A DNA stretch of 64,000 nt, taken from Sphingobacterium sp. GVS05A (GTDB lineage: Bacteria > Bacteroidota > Bacteroidia > Sphingobacteriales > Sphingobacteriaceae). This document shows positions 9,614 to 17,803 of the stretch, in pieces. The notes under the pieces were generated by a model. The model ran no database searches. It worked only from the letters and a program-made list of their open reading frames with translations, and was not told the origin of the DNA. The position numbers and the translations under genes are program-made. Each line of letters starts with the position of its first letter. Within the stretch, counting starts at the first letter, position 1. The stretch spans positions 558,001 to 622,000 of the forward strand of contig NZ_JAHXYR010000003.1 of assembly GCF_019969845.1 (NCBI RefSeq), given 5' to 3'.

Positions 9614-11086
9614 ATGAAACTTACAAATCTTAAATATCTATTCATTTCTTCTGCCGTGCTACTCAGCAGTTGTAACAAGTATCTGGATCAGCAACCGGAT
9701 ATGCGGGCGGAGATTAATACCGTTGATAAAGTCAAAAGACTGATTACCTCAGCTTACCCTTTTGGTAATTATCTTGCTATGGCCGAAACCTATTCAGATA
9801 ATGTGGAAGATAAAGGTGTAGGCGGACTATATCAGCCAGTTCCTTCATTATACCGTTGGCAAGATATCAACAACAGTGATACAGATAGTCCAAATAGTTA
9901 CTGGAATAATTGTTATGAAGCTATCGCTGCTGCTAACCATGCTTTGGCAGCGATTGAAACTAATAATTTCGGAAAAGAGATTGCTGCGTTCAAAGGCGAA
10001 GCTTTGGTGGCAAGGGCATATGCGCATTTTATGCTGGTCAATTTCTTTGCGAAAGTTTATGATTATAAAAAACCAGAGGAAAATACCTCTCCAGGAATTC
10101 CTTATGTGACCGAACCAGAGACTGTGGTAATCAAAAAATATGACCGCGGAACCGTTAAGTCTGTCTATGATAATATTCGCAAGGACTTGGAAGAGGGCTT
10201 AGCGCTGTTGGATGGAAATCCTGCAGAATGGAATGTACCCAAATACCATTTTACACCAGCTGCAGCCCATGCCTTTGCAACACGATTCTATTTGTTTACG
10301 GGCGAATGGCAAAAAGTAGTTGACAATGCCAACAAAATTTTTGCGGGCGGAAACTTTGCAGGGAAATTAATCCCCTATAATTCCACTTTCAAAAAAATGA
10401 CCTTCGAAGAGGTGCATACTGTCTTTTCCAAAGCAGATCAGCCCTATAGCCTCTTGATCAATGAAACTTACAGTGGTTATCAACGTTGGTGGGATAACCG
10501 CTATGCCATGGGTATAAATGTGTTCCAGAATATTTATAATGGTACAACTGCTGCTGGAGCCAGGTTCTATAATTTCGGTGTCTCCTATGGTGCTCCACAC
10601 TATACTACTTATATCTGGAAGGAGTTTTGGTACGTAACAAATGCAACTGCAAATACGGGATATCCTATGCTTATGGTCCCGGTATTAATTACAGATGAGG
10701 CGCTGATGAATCGAGCTGAGGCTTATTTGGAACTGGGAAATAATGCAGCTGGTATTGCCGATATGAATTTGATGGCGAGCAACCGAATTGAAAATTATAA
10801 CCCTACAAATCATGCTGTAACAGCTGCAAAGTCCAAGCTGTTTTTTGGAGTTCAAGACGATAAGGAAGCGCTTATTCAAACCGTGCTGCAATTTAAGCAG
10901 GTTGGTTTCATGTCGATGGGATTACGTTGGTTCGATATTATTCGTAAAGGCATAACAGTAAAACATCTTGTTATTGCCAATGATGAAAGTGAATCTTATA
11001 TCGAATTGAAACCAGATGATCCACGACGTGTTTTCCAGATCCCACAAGAAGCAATATTGTCAGGTGTTGAACAAAATACAAGGTAA
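9614..11086 (+). CDS. SusD/RagB family ligand-binding lipoprotein
   Basis: 490 residues with a lipoprotein signal ending LLSSC (Cys20), followed by KYLDQQP, a typical SusD N-terminus. The helical TPR-like body is evident in ARAYAHFMLVNFFAKVYD (about 135-152), and the C-terminal region has the usual RWFDIIRKG motif. The protein caps the SusC barrel on the cell surface and binds the ligand. The ligand cannot be read from sequence; the metallohydrolase and DUF4302 genes that follow argue against a plain polysaccharide locus. The stop is 4 bases before the next ATG, so translation may be coupled. Confidence 0.94.
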   Translation: MKLTNLKYLFISSAVLLSSCNKYLDQQPDMRAEINTVDKVKRLITSAYPFGNYLAMAETYSDNVEDKGVGGLYQPVPSLYRWQDINNSDTDSPNSYWNNCYEAIAAANHALAAIETNNFGKEIAAFKGEALVARAYAHFMLVNFFAKVYDYKKPEENTSPGIPYVTEPETVVIKKYDRGTVKSVYDNIRKDLEEGLALLDGNPAEWNVPKYHFTPAAAHAFATRFYLFTGEWQKVVDNANKIFAGGNFAGKLIPYNSTFKKMTFEEVHTVFSKADQPYSLLINETYSGYQRWWDNRYAMGINVFQNIYNGTTAAGARFYNFGVSYGAPHYTTYIWKEFWYVTNATANTGYPMLMVPVLITDEALMNRAEAYLELGNNAAGIADMNLMASNRIENYNPTNHAVTAAKSKLFFGVQDDKEALIQTVLQFKQVGFMSMGLRWFDIIRKGITVKHLVIANDESESYIELKPDDPRRVFQIPQEAILSGVEQNTR

Positions 11087-11090
11087 TTTT

Positions 11091-12461
11091 ATGAAAACGA
11101 TAACAAAAACATGTATAATAGTCGGTCTGATCGCCAGTTTATATTCCTGCGTAAAAGAGGAAAAGCTTAATTCAAAAATTGAAAATTATGACACCTTTGT
11201 TCCCGGTGCGATTGACGAATGGATAACAAAGAATCTGACCGATCCATATAATATTGAAGTAGTTTATCGGTATCAGCGAAATATGCATGATATCAATAAA
11301 AATATAGCACCAGCAGACGAATCCAAGGTTATTCCACAAATGGATGTGGTTATTAATGGATTTTTGGATGTTTATAAAAAAATAGGGGGGGTGCCTTTTA
11401 TAAAAACGTATACGCCTAAACAGTTTGCTTTATTTGGATCCGGTGACTACGATGTGGATGGCTCTGTCAAAGGAGGAACTGCGGATGGTGGACGACGTAT
11501 TACTTTGTATGGAATCAATAATTTTGATGCGGCAAATCCCAACGCTATAAGCGGAAATCTTCAGGTCATCCATCACGAATTTACACATATCCTTAACCAA
11601 ATGAGATTTATCCCTGCTGAGTTTGGGAAAGTTTGTGCGGGAGATTATTATTCAAATTGGACCGCTCAGGAGAATGATCAAGCAAAGGCTAGATCATTGG
11701 GCTTTATCACTCCTTATTCGAGAAAGTCGATCGGGGAAGATTTTGCGGAAGTCTTATCTCACTTAATTGTCGCAGGTCAACTTTATTATGATGATTTTGC
11801 ATATGATAGTGGAAAGGACGCTTATCCCAAGTTTAAGCAGAAGGAAGCGATTGTACGAGATTACATGATGCAAAATTTTAATATCGATGTGACCCAGTTA
11901 CAAATTGAATTTCAACGTGTCATGACTGAAAAGTATAAGTCAACCCGTTATTCTGCTACAACAGCACTGAGCAACGATTACGTTGGTTCTTTAGATTGGG
12001 ATATCCGGAATACCTGGGGATTGGAAAATACGATTTCCAGCAAACAAAGATCTTTATTTATGGCGATTTTGGACGAGCTTGGTGGGTGGACTACAAAATC
12101 CATGACATTCCAATTTGTATCCGCAACAAAAGCGACATTAAGCATCGGATTTGGTGATAATAGTGTAACCTATACTGCGGCTTATGACTTTGATGTTGTA
12201 AAGAATCCAGATAATACATTTAAAATTGCTAAATCCGCTACACAGGGGACCGGAACGATTTATAATAACGGAAACATAGGTTGGGTATTGGAAGATACTC
12301 AACCCCTGATTGATTATTTGGGCAGCACCAGTTTTTCCACCGACTGGAAAAAAGTTGATTTAGCGGTTAATCCGAGCGAATATCTGCAACTTTTGATTTT
12401 GAAGGATACGAAAGATCCGAATGCAACATTCATGGGCAAAGTAAATTTGAGGAAGTATTAA
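11091..12461 (+). CDS. Substrate import-associated zinc metallohydrolase lipoprotein
   Basis: 456 residues from the ATG at 11091; the frame is open further upstream inside susD, but this ATG begins a lipoprotein signal ending SLYSC (Cys20). HEFTH (162-166) is a zinc-binding HExxH site, and EDFAE (about 216-220) probably supplies the third ligand, as in gluzincins. The C-terminal ~150 residues (from about 300) form a beta-rich extension absent from the copy at the window start. It should act at the cell surface on the ligand imported by the neighbouring SusC/SusD pair, perhaps a peptide or a metal complex; that is inference. It is followed after 3 bases by its DUF4302 partner. Confidence 0.88.
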   Translation: MKTITKTCIIVGLIASLYSCVKEEKLNSKIENYDTFVPGAIDEWITKNLTDPYNIEVVYRYQRNMHDINKNIAPADESKVIPQMDVVINGFLDVYKKIGGVPFIKTYTPKQFALFGSGDYDVDGSVKGGTADGGRRITLYGINNFDAANPNAISGNLQVIHHEFTHILNQMRFIPAEFGKVCAGDYYSNWTAQENDQAKARSLGFITPYSRKSIGEDFAEVLSHLIVAGQLYYDDFAYDSGKDAYPKFKQKEAIVRDYMMQNFNIDVTQLQIEFQRVMTEKYKSTRYSATTALSNDYVGSLDWDIRNTWGLENTISSKQRSLFMAILDELGGWTTKSMTFQFVSATKATLSIGFGDNSVTYTAAYDFDVVKNPDNTFKIAKSATQGTGTIYNNGNIGWVLEDTQPLIDYLGSTSFSTDWKKVDLAVNPSEYLQLLILKDTKDPNATFMGKVNLRKY

Positions 12462-12464
12462 ATT

Positions 12465-13793
12465 ATGAAAAAGATATTTTATTTAATGTTTTTGGTCCTA
12501 TTGGCTTTCGGTTGTAGCAAACCAAAAGAAATGGATCTTATATTCGGTAATCCCGATGAACGGATATCCGATACGCTGTTGTATGTAAAAAAGACCTTGG
12601 TAGACGCTCCTTACGGTTGGAAAGCTTATACAACCACAGAAATATCTAAAGGTGGATATGGCTTTTATATTCAGTTTGATAAAAATGATCGGTTAAAAAT
12701 GATCGCAGATCTAAACGAAACGACCGCTTCCGAAGCAAAAGAATCTACTTATCGCATACGTCAGATTATGTATGCGACCTTGTCTTTTGACACGTATAAC
12801 TACATTACGATGTTACAGGATCCTGACCCTAGTGTTTATGGAGGAGTGGCCGGGAAGGGGCATGGAAGTGATAATGAGTACGATTATGTTAAAACACACG
12901 GCGATACTTTGTTTTTCCAAGGACGTAAGTTTGTAAAACCGCTTGTATTGGTAAAGGCCACAGCGGAAGAACAGACTGCCTATCTAAACAAAAAACTTTT
13001 GGCTAGTATCAATGATGTGAATGCCTATTTTGAAGATGGAATAAACATTGTTATGCTGAATAAAGCAAACTGTGAGTTTACACTGAATACTTCTGCAAAA
13101 CAAATTAATCTAATGGCAATGATCGATGGCAAAGTGGAGAGTATACAGATTCCATATTTTTATAATCTGGATAAAAATATGACACTGCTTAGTGATTCAA
13201 CCTTTGATGGTGAGAAGTTTTCAAAGATTACGGAAAAAAGCGGAGTTTATACGCTACATGCTGTATCGGGTAAAACGTTTGTTATCAAAAAATCGAATGA
13301 TTATTTATTACCGCCGCAGTATAAATTGGGAACAGCAATTACTGATATGTTCCAACCAGGTGTTTACAGCTATGCTAGCTCCCTACCTTTAAAAACTTGG
13401 TCCACAAGTTATGTGGTAGATTGGAATGAGTATGTGCGCTTATCGAAAACTAGTGGATATAATCTCACAGTTGGAGATTCTTTCTATAATTTTAATGATG
13501 CAAAGAAAATCATTACAATGGATGGCTATATTTATCAGGGTAATACCAGATATATTGGTGGTTATTTAATGAATTACTCCATTGACCTCGAAAAAGGCAC
13601 GATACGTTTTCTATCTATTAAGAACACAACAAACAATGGGGGAATTATGGTGCCCTACATGAATGCTACATTCTTTAAAAAAATGATAAATCATGACTTT
13701 AAACTCTCATTTATAACGGATAAAGATTTTGGGTCAGGAATACAGTTTACAAGTGTAGAAGATCCTAATTATTATTTTTCTTTCGTCTACTAA
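12465..13793 (+). CDS. DUF4302 domain lipoprotein
   Basis: 442 residues, lipoprotein signal ending LAFGC (Cys17). The body matches the DUF4302 pattern, with an early segment (VKKTLVDAPYGWKAYTTTE) aligning with the equivalent one in the 540-1829 product, and later beta-rich regions. It starts 3 bases after the metallohydrolase and is the last gene of the six-gene uptake locus. The role is unknown; repeated linkage to the metallohydrolase in this window supports a joint function. Overall similarity to the first DUF4302 protein is low by eye, so the two loci probably serve different ligands. Confidence 0.85.
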   Translation: MKKIFYLMFLVLLAFGCSKPKEMDLIFGNPDERISDTLLYVKKTLVDAPYGWKAYTTTEISKGGYGFYIQFDKNDRLKMIADLNETTASEAKESTYRIRQIMYATLSFDTYNYITMLQDPDPSVYGGVAGKGHGSDNEYDYVKTHGDTLFFQGRKFVKPLVLVKATAEEQTAYLNKKLLASINDVNAYFEDGINIVMLNKANCEFTLNTSAKQINLMAMIDGKVESIQIPYFYNLDKNMTLLSDSTFDGEKFSKITEKSGVYTLHAVSGKTFVIKKSNDYLLPPQYKLGTAITDMFQPGVYSYASSLPLKTWSTSYVVDWNEYVRLSKTSGYNLTVGDSFYNFNDAKKIITMDGYIYQGNTRYIGGYLMNYSIDLEKGTIRFLSIKNTTNNGGIMVPYMNATFFKKMINHDFKLSFITDKDFGSGIQFTSVEDPNYYFSFVY

Positions 13794-13824
13794 AGTTAAG
13801 ATGACAGTTTTTTTAATATAATAA

Positions 13825-13859
13825 GCCCTGCGGTATTTTAATAAAAAGTATCGTGGGGT
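13825..13859 (+). terminator. Imperfect terminator hairpin
   Basis: GCCCTGCGGTATTTT and AAAAGTATCGTGGGG can pair imperfectly, with G-U pairs and mismatches, about 30 bases after the DUF4302 stop; TATTATATT follows. It is the natural end of the uptake operon. Confidence 0.45.
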
Positions 13860-13904
13860 ATTATATTAAATTGTCCTATTGTTTCTTACTGATATGTTAC
13901 TGCT

Positions 13905-14816
13905 TTGATGTCTGTTAAGAGAAAAATCGTTTTATATTATTGTATTATGATCCATTATATCAATGAATATGTGTATTTACAGCAGAAAAATACTTCCATT
14001 TTAGAGAACAATAAAATCAAATTGCTATTAGGTTTTATCTTATATTTTTTAGTTGGATGTGGTACACCAGATCAAGTATACCTTCGCGGAAATATTCCAT
14101 TAAAAGATACTTTTTATATCGATGTATATAATATGCATACGGGTATTAAGACCTTTTCTGATACAATTTGTTCCGAAAATATCAATCACCAGATCGGAAC
14201 ATTACCCAAGGGAATTTATCAACTTATTGTTTCGTGGGATAGAGATATTGTGAAGCCGCAGGAGATTGAACGATTTGCTCGTCAACCTGAACTCGGTACA
14301 CCAAGATATTATATGTCTACCACATTTTGGTTGGATACTAAAGAGTCAAATAATTATAAACTGTTACTGGACAATACCTATCAACAAGCGGAACTAGAAG
14401 AACTATTGTTAGCTAAGGATGGTGGTGAATCAATTAAAATAGCAGTTGTTTCCGATGGGAAAAACAACAAGATCTATAATGAATACTTAGCATTGGTGGA
14501 TCGTTATAAGGCTAAAAATCGATATCAAAAAGACAGTCTTCAGCAAGTAGCAATACATTATAATGATCTTAAATTATTGCAAGAGGCAGATCGATTGCAG
14601 ACACTTTTAACAAGAAACTGGTTGACAAATGTTAAGGCAGAGCTGCTAAAGGCAGAAATAGATTTTATGAAAAATAATATAGAGAATGAGGTGATTGTCG
14701 ATATCTATCAAATTCAAGCAAATACTAAAGAAGATTTTAAGGAATATCGTGAAGTGTATCATCTGTTCCCACCCACCATTAGGCAAGCTTTGGCATGTTG
14801 GAAAAAAAATAATTGA
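13905..14816 (+). CDS. Lipoprotein with DUF4369-like domain
   Basis: 303 residues. The hydrophobic stretch ending in FLVGC (about 34-52) is a lipoprotein signal, so the first ~30 residues are long for an n-region; the ATG at 13947 is a better start than the one at 13905. After the Cys, residues about 58-115 resemble the DUF4369 beta-sandwich found before thioredoxin-like domains in Bacteroidota (LRGNIPLKDTFYIDVYN, GTLPKGIYQLIV). No thioredoxin CxxC domain follows, only a helical charged C-terminus. It is followed after 18 bases by a PH-domain protein. The function is unknown. Confidence 0.6.
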   Translation: MMSVKRKIVLYYCIMIHYINEYVYLQQKNTSILENNKIKLLLGFILYFLVGCGTPDQVYLRGNIPLKDTFYIDVYNMHTGIKTFSDTICSENINHQIGTLPKGIYQLIVSWDRDIVKPQEIERFARQPELGTPRYYMSTTFWLDTKESNNYKLLLDNTYQQAELEELLLAKDGGESIKIAVVSDGKNNKIYNEYLALVDRYKAKNRYQKDSLQQVAIHYNDLKLLQEADRLQTLLTRNWLTNVKAELLKAEIDFMKNNIENEVIVDIYQIQANTKEDFKEYREVYHLFPPTIRQALACWKKNN

Positions 14817-14834
14817 GCTATCAAACTATTGGTT

Positions 14835-15275
14835 ATGAAAGAAATATTTAATACCCACATACCCTTCGGTAGTTATATTTGGGGGGCAGGAATGATTATA
14901 TTTATTGCCATGATATCCTATGGTGGTATGGAGAAGGGACTTTACTCGGGTGCACTATTGTTGTTTGCCGTGTTTGTATTAACCTGGTATCTCACCTTCT
15001 TCTTTAAACGTTATTGGATTGAAGATAATAAACTGTTTATAAAGAGTATTTGGGGAACAAAGTCTGTTGACGTCAACTCTATTCGTAAAGTGGAAGCTGA
15101 TAAGGCGTTTTGGTTTGGATCGATGCGATTCACAGTTTTAAGGCCCTATAGGAGGGGAATGATCCTGCATTATAATGAGATTGATGATATATTCGTTGAC
15201 CCAGAAAATCCAACCCAATTCATTGATAAATTAAAACAAATTGCACCAAACATCGATGTTATCGAAGGGAAATAG
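14835..15275 (+). CDS. Membrane protein with bacterial PH-like domain
   Basis: 146 residues from the ATG at 14835; the frame also has a TTG at 14829, which I consider less likely. Two hydrophobic segments (about 15-32 and 37-55) are followed by a beta-rich domain ending in a helix (PTQFIDKLKQIAPNI). The pattern of aromatic residues and a DP-N-PxxFIxxLK ending match bacterial PH domain proteins that attach to the inner membrane. A fragment resembling its C-terminal end lies just downstream. No function can be assigned. Confidence 0.6.
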   Translation: MKEIFNTHIPFGSYIWGAGMIIFIAMISYGGMEKGLYSGALLLFAVFVLTWYLTFFFKRYWIEDNKLFIKSIWGTKSVDVNSIRKVEADKAFWFGSMRFTVLRPYRRGMILHYNEIDDIFVDPENPTQFIDKLKQIAPNIDVIEGK

Positions 15276-15281
15276 TAGGTT

Positions 15282-15474
15282 TTCTATAAAGATTCGCAAA
15301 GTGTATTATCAGATATCGAGATGGGATCTAGTACGTCGTAGTATTATAAAGGGTATGATGTTAATGCCGAAAAAGAACTTTAAATTGGAGTTGAGCTATC
15401 CAATAGAACAACAGCTTGTAATCACTAAAGATAAGATCGACGAGTTTAAAAGATGGTTATTGGAGAGCGATTAA
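15282..15474 (+). pseudogene. Fragment of a second PH-domain protein
   Basis: The open frame ending at 15474 contains KNFKLELSYPIEQQ and ends in DKIDEFKRWLLESD, which mirrors the last strand and final helix of the 14835-15275 product (GMILHYNEIDDIF, then PTQFIDKLKQ). There is no membrane segment and no plausible start. I read it as the remains of a tandem duplicate, or of a different PH-domain gene; the similarity is short and judged by eye. Confidence 0.4.
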
Positions 15475-15778
15475 AAGATGTTTTGAGTTATCCACAAGTT
15501 GTTAATAACGATATGGATACCGCTTTTCTAGCACAGAACGTTATCGAGCTATAAATATATTTGTGCCAGCGATAGAAAATAAGTTTTTCTTATTGGTGAA
15601 TTTGCCCATAACTTATTTACAAGATAGTGGTTGGAAAATTGCAATATTTGTCATTGCCATTTGCTTTCTTAATAATCAGCCATAATGCTTATTGTATTTT
15701 TACCGCCCCATCCACCTCATTCACCGACTTTTTCCGAAGGTTAGTCTAAATGTAATAAAATCGCAGGCTGAGTTGTCT
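15475..15778. other. Intergenic stretch without a recognisable gene
   Basis: AT-rich, with stops in all frames at short intervals. It contains one perfect TTATCCACA DnaA-box sequence (15488-15496) without companions, probably by chance. The promoter and leader elements of the downstream gene start at 15779. Confidence 0.4.
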
Positions 15779-15786
15779 TAATTTTG
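15779..15786 (+). promoter_or_regulatory. Candidate -7 promoter element
   Basis: TAATTTTG matches the Bacteroidota -7 consensus TAnnTTTG. A start site about 7 bases downstream would put the first leader hairpin (15792) almost at the 5' end of the transcript. No clear -33 TTTG is present. Confidence 0.45.
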
Positions 15787-15791
15787 AATCA

Positions 15792-15855
15792 GAAACCATC
15801 ATGAGCTATACCAACTTACAAATAAAAGTTCGGATTTCTTGTTCATGATAGCTTC
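15792..15855 (+). promoter_or_regulatory. Leader hairpin element, copy 1
   Basis: Left arm GAAACCATCATGA (15792-15804) pairs with right arm TCATGATAGCTTC (15843-15855) at 11 of 13 positions; the two mismatches are A-C and C-A. The loop contains a smaller hairpin (AACTT with AAGTT). The right arm ends 26 bases before an ATG (15882) that opens a 21-codon frame. The same element occurs at 15978-16030 and, inverted, at 50443-50504. Structured leader RNA is the favoured reading. Confidence 0.6.
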
Positions 15856-15881
15856 GTTGCCAATAAGAGAAAAATTAAAGA

Positions 15882-15947
15882 ATGAAAGTTGAAGGAAATG
15901 TTGCAACAAAATCCACATCCCTACGACTACTAGGAAAGAGACAATAA
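15882..15947 (+). CDS. 21-codon frame behind leader element copy 1
   Basis: The ATG at 15882 sits 26 bases after the first leader element, the same spacing as in the two other copies, and opens a 21-residue basic peptide beginning MKVEGNVATK. It could be a real micro-protein, a leader peptide of the downstream gene, or the vestige of a lost gene. Only the spacing supports it. Confidence 0.25.
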   Translation: MKVEGNVATKSTSLRLLGKRQ

Positions 15948-15977
15948 AAACTAACAATATAAAGTAGAAACGATTAT

Positions 15978-16030
15978 GAAACCATCATGATTTATTCAGT
16001 AAATAAGAAATGAATAAATCTGATAGCTTC
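15978..16030 (+). promoter_or_regulatory. Leader hairpin element, copy 2
   Basis: Left arm GAAACCATCATGATTTATTC (15978-15997) pairs with GAATAAATC-TGATAGCTTC (16012-16030) over 19 pairs, with the same A-C and C-A mismatches as copy 1 and one bulged base; the loop is 14 bases. It ends 25 bases before the ATG of the NTF2-like gene. The left arm itself contains ATG AAA CCA TCA TGA, a possible four-codon frame. Confidence 0.65.
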
Positions 16031-16055
16031 ATCACAACTAAAAACAATTATAACG

Positions 16056-16487
16056 ATGAAAACTTTAGTAAAGACATTTGTAGCAGCTGCTTTGATCGCA
16101 GTATCAACATGTACCATGGCTGCCGGTAATCCTGGTAAAACATTGAACCTATCCACCGCAGACTTGGCTATTGATAGCTATCTATCTGTGATGACGGAAG
16201 GTGTATCGGGGGGTGTTGAACAATTATTCGCTTCCGATTTTAGTCAAAAGGTTCAAGGCGAAACCGGACGTACCAATACACGTTCAGAAGTAATTTCTTT
16301 TTTGAAAAAACAAAAAGGTGAAAAACTGAACTGTAGCACCAATACGGAGATCCTAGAGGAATCCGAAAATTATATGGTGGCACGGCTTACTATGAAATTC
16401 GAAACATTTACGAAAACCGATCTGGTTACCTTGGTAAATGAAGCCGGAAGCTGGAAAGTCGCGAGTTCAGTAAACTCATACAAATAG
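16056..16487 (+). CDS. Secreted NTF2-like protein (putative lumazine-binding family)
   Basis: 143 residues with a Sec signal peptide (MKTLVKTFVAAALIAVSTCTMAAG, cleavage likely after the Ala-rich end). The mature part fits the compact alpha+beta NTF2-like/putative lumazine-binding fold: an N-terminal helix (AIDSYLSVMTEG), a central helix (RSEVISFLKKQKG) and a strand pair ending in LVTLVNEAGSWKVAS. Such proteins often lack enzyme activity, and no catalytic residues are evident. It is monocistronic: two leader hairpins precede it and a strong terminator follows. The unusual leader suggests post-transcriptional control. Confidence 0.75.
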   Translation: MKTLVKTFVAAALIAVSTCTMAAGNPGKTLNLSTADLAIDSYLSVMTEGVSGGVEQLFASDFSQKVQGETGRTNTRSEVISFLKKQKGEKLNCSTNTEILEESENYMVARLTMKFETFTKTDLVTLVNEAGSWKVASSVNSYK

Positions 16488-16521
16488 CAACTGTTTAATT
16501 AAATTCATATGTTTATTTTTG

Positions 16522-16542
16522 GCCACGTCGTGATGATGTGGC
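16522..16542 (+). terminator. Rho-independent terminator
   Basis: GCCACGTC pairs with GATGTGGC (one G-U pair) around the loop GTGAT, followed by TATTTTTTTG. A textbook terminator 34 bases after the NTF2-like gene. Confidence 0.85.
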
Positions 16543-16639
16543 TATTTTTTTGCTGCTGAAATAATATAAAAATATTGCCCCCATATTATTTATATACTAT
16601 TCGGATTTATTATACTTGTCTTGATTATTAACACTCATT

Positions 16640-17635
16640 ATGAAGTATTATTTACATTTTCCGGTGAAACTTATTTGTTTTCTTCTATTCAACCTTTGTG
16701 GATTGAGTCTTTCAGCACAAATCGCCTTTACCACATATCATAAAAAAGATGGTGATGAAACAGAAGAAAAAGATTCGGCCTATTTTTTAAGGACAGTCCA
16801 TGTGGATGCCAAGGGCAAAGATAAAATCTATCGAATTGAGGAGTATTATCTGCGCAACGACTCTGTCAAACTCAACGGTGTCAGTAAGAATGCACGTAGC
16901 CCATTCCAATTTCAAGGTAAGAAATATGAATTCTATGAAAATGGTACACTGAAGAGCTTAGAGAATTTTACCGATGAAGGAGAGCTCGTGGATTCTGCAT
17001 TTTACTTATATCCCAATAATAAGTTGAAAATGATGGTTTTTTATCCTAGTGAACTTTACAAAAAGAAGTTGCAGGTTAAAAAACCGATCTATATTGTATA
17101 TTATGATTCTCTTCAGAACAAGACATTGGAAAATGGAAATGGACGTATTCGCTTTAATGTAGATGGAAAAGAGGAGTATGAAGAAGGTGAAATTGTTAAT
17201 AATTTACGCGAGGGAGAGTGGAAAGGAAGGGCCGGGCAAGAGTCCTTTGTAGAAAACTATAATCAGGATCGGTTACTATCAGGTACTTTAACAAAGGAGG
17301 ATGGCGCTATTATCCAATATGATTCAACAATATATAAAGTCAATCCAGAGTATCCGGGAGGAACATACAAGATGATGACTTTTGTTGCAAATAATTTTGA
17401 CTACCCAAAGGAGGCCATGAAGAATGGTGTAAGCGGTATTTTGGAGATAGATTTTGTCATTAATAAAGTTGGCGAGGTCGAGGATATTAAGGTCAAGCGG
17501 GATTTGGGTTTTGGTACCGGAGAAGCAGGTATACGTGTCGTAAAAAAACTAGGGAAATGGAAACCGGGAATGCGACGAGGGAAGCCTGTGCGTATTGCCT
17601 ATACGCTGCCAATACGATTGAATCTAATGAGATAA
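16640..17635 (+). CDS. Secreted TonB C-terminal domain protein
   Basis: 331 residues. A signal peptide (FLLFNLCGLSLSAQ) is followed by a region with MORN/YwqK-like repeats (KYEFYENGTLKSLENFTDEG; EGEIVNNLREGEWKG), then a TonB C-terminal domain (about 245-331): YPGGTYKMMTFVANNFDYP, GILEIDFVIN, GEVEDIKVKRDL and a final strand KPVRIAYTLPIRL. Unlike canonical TonB it has no N-terminal membrane anchor or proline-rich spacer, so it is a periplasmic or secreted TonB-domain protein of the sort common in Bacteroidota. The ligand and role are unknown. It is followed by a strong terminator. Confidence 0.82.
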   Translation: MKYYLHFPVKLICFLLFNLCGLSLSAQIAFTTYHKKDGDETEEKDSAYFLRTVHVDAKGKDKIYRIEEYYLRNDSVKLNGVSKNARSPFQFQGKKYEFYENGTLKSLENFTDEGELVDSAFYLYPNNKLKMMVFYPSELYKKKLQVKKPIYIVYYDSLQNKTLENGNGRIRFNVDGKEEYEEGEIVNNLREGEWKGRAGQESFVENYNQDRLLSGTLTKEDGAIIQYDSTIYKVNPEYPGGTYKMMTFVANNFDYPKEAMKNGVSGILEIDFVINKVGEVEDIKVKRDLGFGTGEAGIRVVKKLGKWKPGMRRGKPVRIAYTLPIRLNLMR

Positions 17636-17660
17636 AAATCAGAAATTCATTTAAAGCTAA

Positions 17661-17683
17661 AAAGCCTCCCATTGGGAGGCTTT
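17661..17683 (+). terminator. Rho-independent terminator
   Basis: A perfect 10-bp stem (AAAGCCTCCC with GGGAGGCTTT), loop ATT, followed by CTTTGTT. It ends the TonB-domain gene and borders the decayed acs fragment, whose intact counterpart also abuts a terminator stem. Confidence 0.88.
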
Positions 17684-17803
17684 CTTTGTTAAAGGTTCTC
17701 GCAGAACTATTTTTTCAGGCCTTCAGCCTCCTGTATAATACTTTCGACTACTGTCGGATCTAGCCAAAGTAGATATGTCACTTAAATTATTGATATCTCT
17801 GTT
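17684..17803 (-). pseudogene. Decayed duplicate of the acs 3' end
   Basis: On the minus strand this segment encodes LDPTVVESIIQEAEGLKK and a stop (17707-17709), nearly the same as the C-terminus of the acetyl-CoA synthetase at 21522. Similarity extends on both sides, from 17681 to about 17800, against 21495-21613, at roughly 85% identity by eye with a small indel that breaks the frame. Beyond that nothing of acs remains. The two copies are direct repeats bracketing the exporter genes. Confidence 0.85.

Noticed and set aside
15488..15496. Perfect DnaA box TTATCCACA
   Set aside because: A single box without clustered neighbours, AT-rich unwinding region or dnaA/dnaN genes; one 9-mer match on either strand is expected by chance in a window of this size.
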